Below the pieces are notes generated by a model. That model was not told the origin of the DNA and made no database searches. It was given only the letters and a program-made list of their open reading frames with translations. Positions 9,534-18,941 of a DNA stretch of 64,000 nt are shown here, piece by piece. This DNA comes from Acidobacteriota bacterium. Its GTDB lineage: Bacteria; Acidobacteriota; Blastocatellia; UBA7656. The stretch covers positions 62,001-126,000 of the forward strand of contig JBBPIG010000016.1 of assembly GCA_038040445.1 (NCBI GenBank). Direction: 5' to 3'. Position 1 is the first letter of the stretch; every line of letters begins with the position of its first letter. The translations under genes were made by a program, and so were the position numbers.

Positions 9534-10859
9534 ATGGCCACCTTCACCATACTCGAACCCATGTCGACCGGCGACGTGATCGATCGGGCGGTTCGGCTTT
9601 ACCGGCGCAACTTCACTCCCCTTGTTGCGATCACCGCAGTGCCGACTCTGATTGGCTACGTCGTTTCGCTGATGTTCTGGTACGGCTACACGAGTTTGCT
9701 GACCGGAGCCGCGGGTTCAGGCAATGTGCCGATCACAGCGCTGTGGATGCTCGTGCTCGGCGGGCTTGGTTATCCGCTCTGGATGTTTGTGCTGCTGTTG
9801 ACCGTATCCGGCCTGTGCCGCGTAGTCGGCGATCACCTGATGCTGGGCGAGCCAATAACATTTCGCGGATGCTTCAGGGCAGTGAAGCGCAGGCTCGGGG
9901 CGATCACGTTAATGGGATTGCTATCGGTAGCTCTGCTTTTCGCCGCGTATGTAGTGATCTCCATCGTGGTGATCGTCCTGGCTCTGGCCGTCGGTCTGAT
10001 CGTCGGCGTAATCGCGGCGGCGCAGCTGCCTCAGTGGATAGCAACGGTGACATTGGCGCTTACGGTGATCGTAGCCGTGGCGGCCGGTCTCCTGTTGATC
10101 TGCGTAGTCGCTTCGCGAATCGTGTTCCTTCCGCAGATCGTGATGATCGAGGGCGCATCGGCGGGCAATGCCCTCGGCCGCGCAATGCGTTTGGGTAAAG
10201 GCAATTGGTATCGCGTGGCAGCGATAGTCATTTTCACTTACTTTGTATCGCTTTCATTACTCGCGGCGCTAACGCTGCCGGTGCTCTTAGGGTTGTACCT
10301 CTCCGGTGTGCTGAGCACCAATCTTTTTCTCAGCCCGGCTTGGAGCATTCTCTATACCTCGTTCAGAGATATCTCGAGCTTGCTGAGCTTGCCGATCTGG
10401 ATCGTGTCGTTTACGCTACTGTACTTTGACAGCCGCGTTCGAAAAGAAGCCTATGATGTGGATCTGATGGCTCGAGAGATCAACCCGGGATTCTATTGGC
10501 AGCCTGCGGTGCAGACATCGGCGTTCGGCTACCAAGTGCCCGCGCAGTTCGCGCAGGGACGTGCCTACGTTCAGACGAGCCCGCTAGGACTTGCGGGATA
10601 TTATCCTCCTCAGCCGCGAGTTGAGGCCGCCTCAACTGGAGGCTCGGCGGCGCCACGTGCGAAGCCCGATGAGTTGCGTGATAAGTTCGAGCGCGCCGCC
10701 GAGAGCATAGGCGGGCGAGGTGAGGGGGGCGGAGATCGCTTCGAGACTGTAGGCGACTCGCGTGAGGTTGCGACTGCGAAGTGCAAAGCATGTGGCGCTG
10801 CGCTTTTGACCGGCGCGAGCTTTTGCATGAACTGTGGAAGCGTGGCGCAAATGGATTGA
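9534..10859 (+). CDS. Multi-pass membrane protein with C-terminal zinc ribbon
   Basis: A 441-residue protein. Residues 1-320 hold about six long hydrophobic segments and the start LEPMSTGDVIDRAVRLYRRN, typical of the glycerophosphodiester phosphodiesterase-associated membrane domain (GPDPase_memb) that lacks the catalytic part. After a proline/glycine-rich linker, the last 25 residues form a zinc ribbon: CKACGAALLTGASFCMNCG (two CxxC pairs). A TATAAT at 9514-9519 lies 15 bases before the start but has no well-spaced -35 box. The DUF4129 gene follows after 30 bases, a common pairing whose role in envelope biology is not established. Confidence 0.75.
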   Translation: MATFTILEPMSTGDVIDRAVRLYRRNFTPLVAITAVPTLIGYVVSLMFWYGYTSLLTGAAGSGNVPITALWMLVLGGLGYPLWMFVLLLTVSGLCRVVGDHLMLGEPITFRGCFRAVKRRLGAITLMGLLSVALLFAAYVVISIVVIVLALAVGLIVGVIAAAQLPQWIATVTLALTVIVAVAAGLLLICVVASRIVFLPQIVMIEGASAGNALGRAMRLGKGNWYRVAAIVIFTYFVSLSLLAALTLPVLLGLYLSGVLSTNLFLSPAWSILYTSFRDISSLLSLPIWIVSFTLLYFDSRVRKEAYDVDLMAREINPGFYWQPAVQTSAFGYQVPAQFAQGRAYVQTSPLGLAGYYPPQPRVEAASTGGSAAPRAKPDELRDKFERAAESIGGRGEGGGDRFETVGDSREVATAKCKACGAALLTGASFCMNCGSVAQMD

Positions 10860-10889
10860 GGGTACTGCGCGTCTGAGCGATCGGATACC

Positions 10890-11921
10890 ATGTCGAAGCT
10901 GGCACTAACTACCCTTCTGACACTCCTCTTTGCCGCCGAAGCGACGGCCGCGTCGAATCTGCTCAACTATGAAAATCGCGTCGTACGCGCAGCCGAGCAG
11001 ATCGAGCGGATCAAGAAAGACAAGGAATACGGCGAAGAGGGAATCACCCACATTAAGGGGCTGCTGCCGAGATCAGAACAGATAGAGTTCAACGGCAGCG
11101 AAGTCTCGGCCGACAACACCTGGCTATACGCGCTGCTTGAATCCTATGCGGCGGAGAAGGATCCGCAGCAGCGTGTTGCCAGGCTCAACGAGGCTAGCGG
11201 GATGCTGCGAGCGCTGGATGACCATCTGCGCCGCGCCCAGGCAGGCGAGTCTAATGACCACGGCGGCGCGCGGGACAAGATTCGTGAGATCCTGAGCCGT
11301 TCCCCCTACCAGCCCGAGCGCGAGACCGCGATTGGCGCCTTTATCAAGAGAGGGTTGCGAACGGTACGCGGCTTCGTGAGCGACGTGTATTCTGCACTGA
11401 CACGCTTGCTGGAAAAGCTCTTCGGAGCCAGCGCGCAAGGCGGGTGGATCTCCACCTTGTTGATCGTTGCGCTGCTGGCAGCGGCGCTAGTCGTCGCGGC
11501 GCGAATGGCTCGAAGGCTGCGTGTGCCTCGGGCGAAACGAAAGAAGACCCGGCTGATACTTGGTGAAGAAATAGGAGCGGACGGCACATCTCGCGAGCTT
11601 GCAGACGCCGGCCTTGCCGCCGCTCGAGCGGGCGACTTTCGCACCGCGGTTCGAAAGCTCTACGTCTCGTTGCTCTACGAGTTGGGTGAACGCAACTTGA
11701 TCGAGCTTGATGACAGCGCGACGAACCGCGAATATTTGAGCAAGGTTTCCCGTTTCACCGCGCTGGCTGCTCCGATGCGCCACCTGACTGACCGCTTCGA
11801 TCAGGTGTGGTATGGGATGTTCCCGTCATCAGAAGAAGACTTTGCCGAGTACCTCGGCCACTACGACGAAGCGATGGAACGAGCGCGGACGCTGAGCCAA
11901 CAGGCTGCGAGCGCTTCATAA
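10890..11921 (+). CDS. DUF4129 domain-containing membrane protein
   Basis: A 343-residue protein with a signal peptide (LALTTLLTLLFAAEATAAS), a helical periplasmic part (about 20-175), one transmembrane helix (WISTLLIVALLAAALVVAAR, near residues 188-207) and a cytoplasmic C-terminal domain from about 235 with ARAGDFRTAVRKLYVSLLY and FDQVWYGMFP. The latter is the DUF4129 signature, often encoded with transglutaminase or membrane proteins. It probably forms an operon with the zinc-ribbon membrane protein upstream. Biochemical function is unknown. Confidence 0.8.
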   Translation: MSKLALTTLLTLLFAAEATAASNLLNYENRVVRAAEQIERIKKDKEYGEEGITHIKGLLPRSEQIEFNGSEVSADNTWLYALLESYAAEKDPQQRVARLNEASGMLRALDDHLRRAQAGESNDHGGARDKIREILSRSPYQPERETAIGAFIKRGLRTVRGFVSDVYSALTRLLEKLFGASAQGGWISTLLIVALLAAALVVAARMARRLRVPRAKRKKTRLILGEEIGADGTSRELADAGLAAARAGDFRTAVRKLYVSLLYELGERNLIELDDSATNREYLSKVSRFTALAAPMRHLTDRFDQVWYGMFPSSEEDFAEYLGHYDEAMERARTLSQQAASAS

Positions 11922-11967
11922 TGCGGCTTGTTGGGCGCGAACAGCGAGTGTTAGACTTCTTGCGTTT

Positions 11968-12322
11968 GGGGGTGCCAGGTTTCGACGGGGGTACTCCGAG
12001 GTGAAAGATGCATACCGCGGCCCATGCACCGCGTTATCAAGCTTGGAAAAACACAATCGCGAATAGCGAACTAGCATTGGCTGCCTAATCTCAGCCACGT
12101 TTCCCCCGGCATCGCCTGTGTGCCGGGAAGAAGCGTAACTTTAGCAGGCTGCCCCGAAGGACCCGTGCTCAGGGGGCCGGAGGGTAAGATCAATCTGGGC
12201 TAGCTTGCCGTGATGCTTCGTTGCTTCCGCGGTCACGGCTGGCGAATCAAGAGGAAGCAACTAAGTATGTAGGTTCTTTCGCTGAGGGCTTCCGGACGAG
12301 AGTTCGATTCTCTCCACCTCCA
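11968..12322 (+). ncRNA. ssrA: Transfer-messenger RNA (tmRNA)
   Basis: tmRNA rescues stalled ribosomes and tags nascent proteins for proteolysis. The 5' end GGGGGTGCCAGGTTTCGACG and the 3' end GAGAGTTCGATTCTCTCCAC followed by CTCC and A form the tRNA-like acceptor: GGGGGTG (11968-11974) pairs with CACCTCC (12315-12321), including the G3-U wobble needed by alanyl-tRNA synthetase. CCA is not encoded (TTG follows). The tag frame is best read as codons 12041-12085 giving AWKNTIANSELALAA before TAA, ending in the expected ALAA; the resume codon is inferred. The length of about 355 bases and one-piece layout are usual. Confidence 0.95.
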
Positions 12323-12360
12323 TTGAAGATCGTGCGCGAAACGGTTTAGACACCTATCGG

Positions 12361-12407
12361 GCGGACGCTCCCCTGAGTTGAAGGGCGAGGCGTCCGCTCG
12401 TCGTTTT
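12361..12407 (+). terminator. Rho-independent terminator after tmRNA
   Basis: Arms GCGGACGC (12361-12368) and GCGTCCGC (12390-12397) with further pairing in the loop (CTCCCC/AAGGGCGAG), followed by TCGTCGTTTT. It lies 38 bases past the tmRNA and directly before the coiled-coil gene. Confidence 0.75.
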
Positions 12408-12422
12408 ATGTCGGAGTAACCG

Positions 12423-12815
12423 ATGACCGACCGCCTGGATGAAGCGTCAAGGCTCGCCCACCTGTTGCGCGAGATAGAGGAACTGGAAAAGACTCGAACG
12501 GCTCTGCTGAACCGGGTCGAAAGCGCGCGAGCCAATTTGCTCGCAGCCGGCAATCGTACAACCGCAATACGCGCTTCCGTCGATTTGTTGTGCGACCACC
12601 TCACCGAAGTCGCCACCACCACCGCGGAACTCTCTCTTCTTGATAGCGAGATGCACGAAGTTGAACAAATCGTCCGAGAGGCCGGCAGCGAGTCCTCGGG
12701 ACTTGCGTTCGAGTCGGATAGCTTGCAGGAGACGCTCGATGAAGCCGATGAAGAACTCGAGCGCCTCTCGTCGATATTGGTGGAGCGGAGGGGAAAGCAC
12801 TCGAAGGGACATTGA
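12423..12815 (+). CDS. Small coiled-coil protein, unknown function
   Basis: A 130-residue protein that is helical and acidic almost throughout. Heptad-like leucine spacing in LLREIEELEKTRTALLNRVE and again in LQETLDEADEELERLSSILV suggests two coiled-coil segments joined by a Ser/Gly-rich turn near residue 90. There is no signal peptide or membrane segment. It stands between the tmRNA terminator and murI, with no clear Shine-Dalgarno site. Function unknown. Confidence 0.6.
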   Translation: MTDRLDEASRLAHLLREIEELEKTRTALLNRVESARANLLAAGNRTTAIRASVDLLCDHLTEVATTTAELSLLDSEMHEVEQIVREAGSESSGLAFESDSLQETLDEADEELERLSSILVERRGKHSKGH

Positions 12816-12822
12816 GGATTTC

Positions 12823-13819
<997 letters not shown>

Positions 13820-13820
<1 letters not shown>

Positions 13821-14554
13821 TGGCATATAAGAGATCCGGCGGACGCGCCTACGATGAGATGAGGGACGTGAGAATCACGCCCGGGTTTACCCGGTATGCG
13901 GAAGGCTCGGTTTTGATCGAGATGGGCGCCACGCGGGTCATCTGCACGGCGTCGATCGACGATCGCGTCCCTTTGTTCAAACGCGGAAGGGGCGAAGGCT
14001 GGGTGACCGCGGAGTACTCGATGTTACCGCGCGCGACCGAGACCCGTACTCAACGCGAAGCCGGCCGCACCCAGCTATCGGGCCGCACGCAGGAAATTCA
14101 GCGGCTGATCGGACGCTCGCTGCGGGCCGTAGTGCAAACCAATCGATTGGGTGAACGCACGATCTATCTCGACTGTGACGTAATCCAGGCTGACGGGGGA
14201 ACCCGGACGGCTTCGATCACCGGCGCTTTCGTTGCGCTGGTTCTGGCGCTACGCAAGCTTTACAACGACGGCAAGCTTGCCGCGCCGCTCCCGGTGACAG
14301 ACTACGTGGCAGCGGTGTCGGTTGGAGTCATCGGGGGAGAGACTCTGCTTGATCTGGACTACGGCGAGGATTCGCGCGCCGAGGTCGACATGAACATTGT
14401 CCGCACAGGCTCCGGACACTACATCGAGATTCAGGGCACCGCAGAATCCAAGCCGTTCACCCACGACCAGATGAATCAAATGACCGAGATGGCGAGCCGT
14501 GGGATCGAGCGGCTTCTGGAGGAGCAACGCAAAGTGCTAGGCGATTTGCGGTGA
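13820..14554 (+). CDS. rph: Ribonuclease PH
   Basis: Phosphate-dependent 3'-5' exoribonuclease that trims tRNA 3' ends. About 244 residues starting at ATG 13820, which overlaps the murI stop (TGATG), so the two are translationally linked. Typical segments are [20 protein letters not shown], the [20 protein letters not shown] block with phosphate-binding arginines, [20 protein letters not shown] and [19 protein letters not shown] at 13817 is a less likely start. Confidence 0.96.
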
Positions 14555-14556
14555 GG

Positions 14557-14713
14557 CTTTAGGGTTCAGGGTTCGGGGTTCCGGGTTCAGAGTTCCGGGT
14601 TCAGAGTTCAAGCCTTAGCTTGCAAGCAGCTTTGCTGAGTTACACCTGCAACCTGAAGGTTGAACTCTGAACCCTGAATCCTAACCCTGAACCCCGAACT
14701 CTGAACCCTGCAA
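14557..14713. repeat. Heptanucleotide repeat family 2 (GGGTTCA), opposed arrays
   Basis: Degenerate copies of GGGTTCA run at 14557-14610 and the complement TGAACCC runs at 14661-14712, separated by about 50 bases. The two arms can form one long imperfect hairpin after rph. A shorter relative occurs at 44780-44840. Confidence 0.75.
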
Positions 14714-14768
14714 GGTTGTGGTAGACTTAGTTGCAAGCCAGCGTGATCAACAAGCAGTTGGAGGCATT

Positions 14769-15278
14769 ATGAAGCACACGGGTCTGTTGTTTATAGCCCT
14801 GGTACTCTTGGCGATTGCGCCCGCAGCCATGGCGCAAAACGCGCAAGAGTTCGCCGATCCCGCAGGACAGTACAAACTCACACTGATGGGCGATTGGCGG
14901 GCCGTCTCATACAACGACGCGGTCGGGCGTCAAAAGACGGAATTCGTCTATCGGGATCGCAGCGAGGGCTTGCTGAAGGTAGTCAGGGAGCCGCTCACCG
15001 GATCGCTGGCGGAAATGGTCCGTCGAGAAGAAGAGAATCTCAAGATTTACCGGTCCGGGTTCGAGGGCTCGTCCAGCGAGCCGTTTGGCGGAGGCCCGCT
15101 GAATGGGATTCGATTGTCATTCTTCAGCACCGAGGGCAATCGCAAGATGGCAAACACGTTTTACTACCTTCAGGACAAGAGTGCCGTGTGGGTGCTGCGT
15201 TTCACCGGGAAGCGAGGCTCGTTGGACGCTATACGAAACGTCACCGATCAGATCGCTCGGAGCTTTCGCCCACTGTAG
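14769..15278 (+). CDS. Secreted protein of unknown function
   Basis: A 169-residue protein from the ATG at 14769, preceded by GGAGG (14760-14764). Signal peptide: a Lys-His start, a LLFIALVLLAIAPAAMA core and cleavage before QNAQE. The mature part (FADPAGQYKLTLMGDWRAVS, then a MVRREEENLKIY helix, ending IRNVTDQIARSFRP) resembles PsbP/DUF1795-like folds used for small periplasmic proteins; this is a fold impression only. It is preceded by the family 2 repeat. Confidence 0.72.
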   Translation: MKHTGLLFIALVLLAIAPAAMAQNAQEFADPAGQYKLTLMGDWRAVSYNDAVGRQKTEFVYRDRSEGLLKVVREPLTGSLAEMVRREEENLKIYRSGFEGSSSEPFGGGPLNGIRLSFFSTEGNRKMANTFYYLQDKSAVWVLRFTGKRGSLDAIRNVTDQIARSFRPL

Positions 15279-15489
15279 TAATGATTCTTCATAAGACGAC
15301 GCCCGGCTTATTCCCTTACTTCATGCTCATACCTTTCGCCGCGACGTTGGGTGCTATTGTCTTTCGCCGCTTCGTGGTCTTAAGACTGCTGGAGCCGCTG
15401 AGTCGAGGCGGCAAAAAAAGGGACTCCTTAGTTACTCTGGGACACGTGAACGCGCGCCAGACATCTCAAGCTCGCTTGAATCACGGCCT

Positions 15490-16920
15490 ATGATCGAACG
15501 CGCTTTTGGGCTCACAACAGACCTTTACGAACTGACGATGGCGGCCGCCTATTTTGAGAACGGCGTGCGCGACCGGGCCGTCTTCGAACTTTTCGTGCGC
15601 AGGCTTCCCTGCCATCGCTCCTATCTCATAGCGGCTGGTCTGGAACAGGCGTTGGATTATCTCTCGACGCTGCGCTTCACCAGCGATCAAATCAATTACC
15701 TGAGCGAGCATCCCTCGTTCAAGAGGGTGTCTCGGGAGTTCTTTGATTACCTGGCCGAGTTCAGATTCCGTGGGGATGTATGGGCGATGCCGGAAGGCAC
15801 GGCGGCGTTCGGTATGGAACCGTTGCTTCGAGTCGCGGCGCCGATCATCGAGGCTCAAGTAGTCGAGACCTCTCTGCTCTCGACAATCAATTTTCAAACT
15901 ATGATCGCGAGCAAAGCCGCGCGCATCGTAACTGCTGCCAGGGGCCGCAGCGTGATCGAGTTCGGCACTCGCCGCGCGCACGGCACCGAAGCCGGCTTGT
16001 TAGCGGCGCGGGCCGCATATATCGGCGGTTGCATTGGCACGTCGAATGTGGAAGCCGGTCACCTGTTCGGCATTCCAACCTTCGGCACATTAGCTCACTC
16101 TTTCGTGATGACCTTCGAGGATGAGGATGATGCCTTTCGCGCATTCTTGAGAGTTTTTCCGGAGACAGCGACTGTGCTTGTCGACACGTACGACACCATC
16201 GCCGCGGTCAGGCGGTTAGCTCGCGACTTCGGACCGGGTATTCCTTCGGTTCGGCTCGACAGCGGCGACCTGTGTGAGCTGAGCAAACAGGTCCGCCAAA
16301 TACTCGATGAAGCCGGTATGACCGGCACCAGGATCTTCGCCAGCGGCGACTTGAACGAGTACAAGATTGCAGACCTGATTTCGCGCGGCGCCGAGATCGA
16401 TTCGTTTGGAGTGGGGACCGAGCTAGCGACTTCGTATGACGCCCCTGCGCTGTCGGGGGTCTACAAGCTCGCGGCACTGGAAGAGAACGGCCGCATCAGC
16501 ATGCGAATCAAGTTGAGTCACGACAAGGCGACTTATCCCGGAGCCAAGCAGGTCTGGAGATTCACAGACAATTCGGGCAACTACTCCAGAGACCTGATCG
16601 CGCTGGCCGACGAAGAACCGCCACAAGCGACTTCAGAGGGCTTGATCCAGAGTGCGCGGCCTCTTCTTGAGCCAGTGATGAAACAGGGTCGCATAGTCGA
16701 GCGCCTCGCGGGCGCAAGTCCGGATGTGACGGTTGGCGGCTCAGATGCCCGTTTAGTGCGCTTGAACCGCGTGCGGGAGGGCGCAACAGAGGAGAGGAAA
16801 CGTCTTCCCGACGACCTGCTCACGCTCGATTCCGAAGCGAAGTATTCAGTAGGTATCAGCGAGCAGCTTGAGACGGCAAGAGCCCGACTAGATCAGCAGA
16901 TCAAGAGCCAGCATAGGTGA
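15490..16920 (+). CDS. pncB: Nicotinate phosphoribosyltransferase
   Basis: Makes nicotinate mononucleotide from nicotinate and PRPP in NAD salvage. 476 residues, in the range of the family. Marks: LTTDLYELTMAAAYF at the start, INFQTMIASKAARI, the EFGTRRAHG catalytic segment, the SNVEAGHLFGIPTFGTLAHS block, VRLDSGDLCELS and IFASGDLNEYKI. A nicotinamidase gene lies 1.4 kb downstream on the same strand, so the region supports the two-step nicotinamide-to-NaMN route. No strong Shine-Dalgarno site precedes the ATG. Confidence 0.95.
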   Translation: MIERAFGLTTDLYELTMAAAYFENGVRDRAVFELFVRRLPCHRSYLIAAGLEQALDYLSTLRFTSDQINYLSEHPSFKRVSREFFDYLAEFRFRGDVWAMPEGTAAFGMEPLLRVAAPIIEAQVVETSLLSTINFQTMIASKAARIVTAARGRSVIEFGTRRAHGTEAGLLAARAAYIGGCIGTSNVEAGHLFGIPTFGTLAHSFVMTFEDEDDAFRAFLRVFPETATVLVDTYDTIAAVRRLARDFGPGIPSVRLDSGDLCELSKQVRQILDEAGMTGTRIFASGDLNEYKIADLISRGAEIDSFGVGTELATSYDAPALSGVYKLAALEENGRISMRIKLSHDKATYPGAKQVWRFTDNSGNYSRDLIALADEEPPQATSEGLIQSARPLLEPVMKQGRIVERLAGASPDVTVGGSDARLVRLNRVREGATEERKRLPDDLLTLDSEAKYSVGISEQLETARARLDQQIKSQHR

Positions 16921-17003
16921 TACCCAAGCAGAGGGCGAATAACCATGTATCGTCCGCTCAGACACCCCATATGATGCAGAACGGGTATAGTTCCTTCGTC
17001 CCC

Positions 17004-17031
17004 TTTACCGCATTTACGAATTATGTATAAT
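17004..17031 (+). promoter_or_regulatory. Candidate promoter
   Basis: TTTACC (17004-17009) and TATAAT (17026-17031) with a 16-base spacer, 52 bases before the gene at 17084. The -10 box is perfect, the -35 box weak. Confidence 0.4.
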
Positions 17032-17083
17032 CACCCACAGTCGCTTCGACGGGAGTACAAACTAAGAATCCAATGGAGGACCT

Positions 17084-17437
17084 ATGGCAACATCGAGTGC
17101 TCTGTTTGTTCAATCTCATGCGGCGCAGGGATTTGCGGCTCCGGGCAACGCCGAACAGGCGAACTTCCTCATCGTGGTAACAGACCCGATCACCGGAAAA
17201 CCGATCACAACCCTCACCAAAAAGAACTTCCAGATCGTCAATCACTTCTCGATACCTGCGCAGGTTTGCGGCTTCACTAACAACTTTACGTCGTTCAACA
17301 ACGTATTGACCGGCGCGTACCAGATACAGGTGAAGCCCAAAGGGTGCAAGTGGGTAGCAGGCGACTATCTGGCCCAGGTGATCGTAAACGTCAAATTGAG
17401 CGCGGGTCAGGCGACGGTGAAGCTGAGTATCCGATAA
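17084..17437 (+). CDS. Small beta-rich protein, unknown function
   Basis: A 117-residue protein with a GGAGG five bases before its ATG. It has no signal peptide of the usual kind. The middle, NFLIVVTDPITGKPITTLTK followed by KNFQIVNHFSI and the end YLAQVIVNVKLSAGQATVKL, reads like an Ig-like or carboxypeptidase-regulatory-like beta sandwich. Two cysteines (VCGF, KGCKW) could pair. It has its own candidate promoter and stands alone between pncB and the DUF1761 gene. Function unknown. Confidence 0.65.
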   Translation: MATSSALFVQSHAAQGFAAPGNAEQANFLIVVTDPITGKPITTLTKKNFQIVNHFSIPAQVCGFTNNFTSFNNVLTGAYQIQVKPKGCKWVAGDYLAQVIVNVKLSAGQATVKLSIR

Positions 17438-17695
17438 AGCTTGTGCTCCACTGATCGGCGCACATCGCCCTACCGTAATAGTTTGCTTCATTCACGAATT
17501 ACACTTACAATCGCGGGACACCGCGGTGGACGCTGGATGTGTGAGCACCTCGAAGTGCGCAAGTAAAAGAACCGGCCGTGGTTGATTGCAAATGCTGGTT
17601 CGCGGCCACCCGCTACCGGAAGTTGTGAAGGACGAATCGTTATCAGTCTCTGTAATGATTGGTCCTCAAACCGAAACGATAGAAAAGGAGCCCGT

Positions 17696-18112
17696 ATGCC
17701 CCAAGTTCACATCAACTACCTCGCAGTTCTCGTAGCCGCGGTTGCTGCCTTTGCGGTCGGCGGGCTGTGGTATTCGCCGCTGCTGTTCGCTAACAAGTGG
17801 GTTAAAGCTCACGGCTACACCGAAGAACAAGTCAAAGAAATGCAAAAAAGCGCCGGTAAGGCCTACGCAGTCTCGTTTCTATGCCAGTTGCTGATCGCGC
17901 TTGCTGTTGCAGTGTTGATCGGCTACCTGCACATGGAACGCTGCGTACAGGGACTTAAGTTGGCCGCGCTGATATGGGCCGGCTTCGCTTTCCCTCTCGG
18001 GCTTATGGCAACCATGTTCTCTGAGAAACGAAAGACCGTCTTCATGATCGACACTGGCTATCAGTTGGTCTACCTGCTGCTGATGGGCTCGATCATCGTG
18101 GTCTGGCGTTGA
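17696..18112 (+). CDS. DUF1761 family membrane protein
   Basis: A 138-residue protein with four predicted transmembrane helices: INYLAVLVAAVAAFAVGGLW, VSFLCQLLIALAVAVLIGYL, LAALIWAGFAFPLGLMATMF and a C-terminal YQLVYLLLMGSIIVVW. The N-terminal helix followed by YSPLLFANKWVK is typical of DUF1761, a small membrane family of unknown role. AAAGGAG at 17684-17690 fixes the ATG at 17696; the open frame upstream to 17582 is not used. Monocistronic in appearance. Confidence 0.82.
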   Translation: MPQVHINYLAVLVAAVAAFAVGGLWYSPLLFANKWVKAHGYTEEQVKEMQKSAGKAYAVSFLCQLLIALAVAVLIGYLHMERCVQGLKLAALIWAGFAFPLGLMATMFSEKRKTVFMIDTGYQLVYLLLMGSIIVVWR

Positions 18113-18120
18113 AGCCTTCC

Positions 18121-18196
18121 TTGGAGTGCGGCGACTTGCCGCCGCTTTGGTTTGTTGCCGGCAGCGCCTAAAGCGGCGAAGGCGCCGCAATTCAAA
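18121..18196. repeat. Palindromic intergenic repeat, GC-rich
   Basis: TTGGAGTGCGGCGACTTGCC continues to GCCGCTTTGG (18121-18150) and is followed by a partly inverted copy (CCTAAAGCGGCG-AAGGCGCCGC, 18167-18188). Internal hairpin GCGGC-GACTT-GCCGC. It fills the gap between the DUF1761 gene and pncA. Confidence 0.6.
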
Positions 18197-18329
18197 GTCG
18201 CGCGCAAGAACTGTCCAAGGTCGTTCTCCGCCGTTTTGACGACTCGCCTAGCTGAAGCGGCGGTTTTCGCTTTGTCCTGTACTGAAGCTAATGCCCTGAC
18301 TAGAATAAACGCTAAGGGGGTACGCGAGA

Positions 18330-18941
18330 ATGAAGTCGCAATTTCAGGAGAGTGCGCTAATACTTGTCGATATTCAGAACGACTTCTGTCCCGGAGGCGC
18401 GCTGGGCGTAAACGAGGGAGACCAGATCGTGCCCACCGTCAATCGGTTGATCCCCGAGTTCCCCTTAGTGATATCGACTCAGGACTGGCACCCGCCAAAC
18501 CACACCTCTTTCAAGCAGCAAGGAGGGCCGTGGCCTCCGCACTGCGTCCAGGGTACGAGCGGAGCCGAGCTTCATCCCGGTCTTAGGACCGATACAATCG
18601 CGCACCATTTTCGAAAGGCTTCATCGCCCGAGAAGGACGACTACTCAGAGTTCGAGGGCAAGGACGCTCAAGGCCGCTCGCTTGACGAACTGCTGAAAAG
18701 CCAAGGGGTAAATACGCTGTACGTCGTGGGGCTTGCGACAGATTACTGCGTGCTGGAGACGGTGTTGGATGGAATCAAGTACGGCTATGAAGTTCACGCC
18801 GTGACCGACGCGATGAGAGCTGTGAATGTGAATCCCGATGATGGAGAGAAAGCCCTCCAGAAAATGGTGGAACATGGAGCGCATCTGGTCACCAGCGACG
18901 AGGTGCTCAGTCTCGCCGGCAACGCAGCCAAAGCAAGCTAA
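18330..18941 (+). CDS. pncA: Nicotinamidase
   Basis: Cysteine hydrolase of the isochorismatase superfamily that turns nicotinamide into nicotinate, feeding PncB. 203 residues. The catalytic Asp lies in ALILVDIQNDFCPGGAL, metal-binding Asp/His residues in STQDWHPPNHTSF, the Lys in HFRKASSPEKDDYS, and the nucleophile Cys in VVGLATDYCVLETVLDG. The start has an AAGGGGG upstream. It converges with the phosphoesterase gene, overlapping its end by four bases. Confidence 0.94.
   Translation: MKSQFQESALILVDIQNDFCPGGALGVNEGDQIVPTVNRLIPEFPLVISTQDWHPPNHTSFKQQGGPWPPHCVQGTSGAELHPGLRTDTIAHHFRKASSPEKDDYSEFEGKDAQGRSLDELLKSQGVNTLYVVGLATDYCVLETVLDGIKYGYEVHAVTDAMRAVNVNPDDGEKALQKMVEHGAHLVTSDEVLSLAGNAAKAS

Noticed and set aside
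15281-15493. 70-codon plus-strand frame with one hydrophobic segment, stop overlapping the pncB start
   Set aside because: No ribosome-binding site, no recognisable motif and the second half reads like non-coding sequence; not supported as a gene.
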